NCBI RefSeq assembly: GCF_022829605.1
Contig: NZ_JAKSYD010000295.1
Span: forward strand, 1 to 64,000
Source of the DNA: Methylobacterium sp. E-065
Lineage (GTDB): Bacteria; Pseudomonadota; Alphaproteobacteria; Rhizobiales; Beijerinckiaceae
Length of the DNA: 64,000 bases
Reading direction: 5' to 3'
The first letter of the stretch is position 1, and each line of letters starts with the position of its first letter. A program made the translations under genes and the position numbers. Below the pieces are notes generated by a model that searched no databases, was not told where the DNA came from, and worked only from the letters and a program-made list of their open reading frames with translations. Of this stretch, positions 63,755 through 64,000 are shown in pieces.

Positions 63755-64000
63755 GCACGGCCTACAGCATGAACTGGCCGGCGGTCCGGGCGATCTATCG
63801 GTTCGAGATGGGACGGTTCTGGCGCACGGCCGGGCAGAGCATCCTGGCCCCGGTGATCTCGACGACGCTGTACTTCGTGGTGTTCGGCGCCGCGATCGGC
63901 TCGCGGGTCTCGGCGGTCGACGGCGTGCCCTACGGGTTGTTCATCGTGCCCGGGCTAATCATGCTGTCGCTGCTGACGCAGAGCATCTCGAACGCCTCGT
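63751..64000 (+). CDS. ABC-2-type permease, cut by the window edge
   Basis: The first 83 residues start MSTAYSMNWPAVRAIYRFEM and contain the ABC-2 motif FWRTAGQSILAPVISTTLYF, then VVFGAAIGSRV and a segment LFIVPGLIMLSLLTQSISNA. They match the YadH-like permease that partners the preceding ATPase. The gene continues beyond base 64000. Confidence 0.9.
   Translation, partial: MSTAYSMNWPAVRAIYRFEMGRFWRTAGQSILAPVISTTLYFVVFGAAIGSRVSAVDGVPYGLFIVPGLIMLSLLTQSISNAS

Overview
This window looks like a chromosomal segment of a high-GC alphaproteobacterium of the Hyphomicrobiales/Rhizobiales type, most probably Methylobacterium or Methylorubrum. The reasons are the GC-rich third positions, alphaproteobacterial small-protein families (DUF6481-, DUF6894-, DUF2934-like), a suf operon preceded by Irr-type iron-control boxes, and REP/MITE-like GC-rich repeats between genes. 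The genus is an inference; the protein families are read from the translations. I see no rRNA, CRISPR array, prophage or complete insertion sequence.

Layout. 1-5.1 kb: a GC-rich stretch without a gene, then nfuA, a HAD phosphatase and small hypothetical or exported proteins. 6.0-14.2 kb: an atzG-atzE-atzH (hpxXYZ-like) amidohydrolase module directly followed by a complete Dpp/Opp-type ABC importer, a plausible uptake-and-hydrolysis unit. 14.2-24.8 kb: an unrecognised 414-residue protein, a divergent MocR/PaiB pair with GNAT, a chemoreceptor, and a GMC oxidoreductase coupled to an unusual alpha/beta-hydrolase + gluconate-dehydrogenase-subunit-3 fusion. 24.9-32.4 kb: xseA, two MFS exporters/permeases, small stress-type proteins, a cytochrome c and an OhrR-like MarR regulator. 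32.6-35.8 kb: xerD, divergent from aroK-aroB.

35.9-39.5 kb is the most interesting part. A tRNA-Thr(CGU) gene lies antisense to the 3' end of selB. Upstream of selB in the same orientation is a family-5 solute-binding protein gene whose single reading frame is interrupted only by an in-frame TGA (38946-38948). The frame continues without any shift into the conserved remainder of the protein. A 7-bp hairpin with a G at the start of its loop lies 20 nt after that TGA, as expected for a bacterial SECIS. The simplest reading is a selenocysteine-containing substrate-binding protein in an operon with selB; a nonsense pseudogene is the alternative. This protein also lacks a signal peptide.

39.7-42.3 kb: an AT-rich island, then a sulfotransferase with a 35-residue (five-heptad) coiled-coil tandem repeat and an APS kinase gene (cysC) that would supply its PAPS donor. 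42.4-46.6 kb: an overlapping Mrp/Mnh-type cation-proton antiporter operon (E-F-G-DUF4040-B-C-D) lacking a full MnhA. 46.8-53.2 kb: a NUDIX hydrolase, an IlvD/Edd dehydratase, an SCP2-type thiolase, a homocysteine-forming sulfhydrylase, a single-domain response regulator and an alpha/beta hydrolase.

53.2-60.4 kb: the Fe-S cluster operon (IscS-like desulfurase, sufB, DUF1640-like, sufC, sufD, sufS, sufT-like), headed by two tandem Irr/ICE boxes. 60.4-64 kb: a Uma2-family gene, small membrane or hypothetical proteins, and an ABC-2 exporter (ATPase plus a permease cut by the window edge).

Four kinds of GC-rich inverted-repeat sequence lie between genes. One family occurs twice, both times inside an operon (10.04-10.15 kb and 58.54-58.65 kb).
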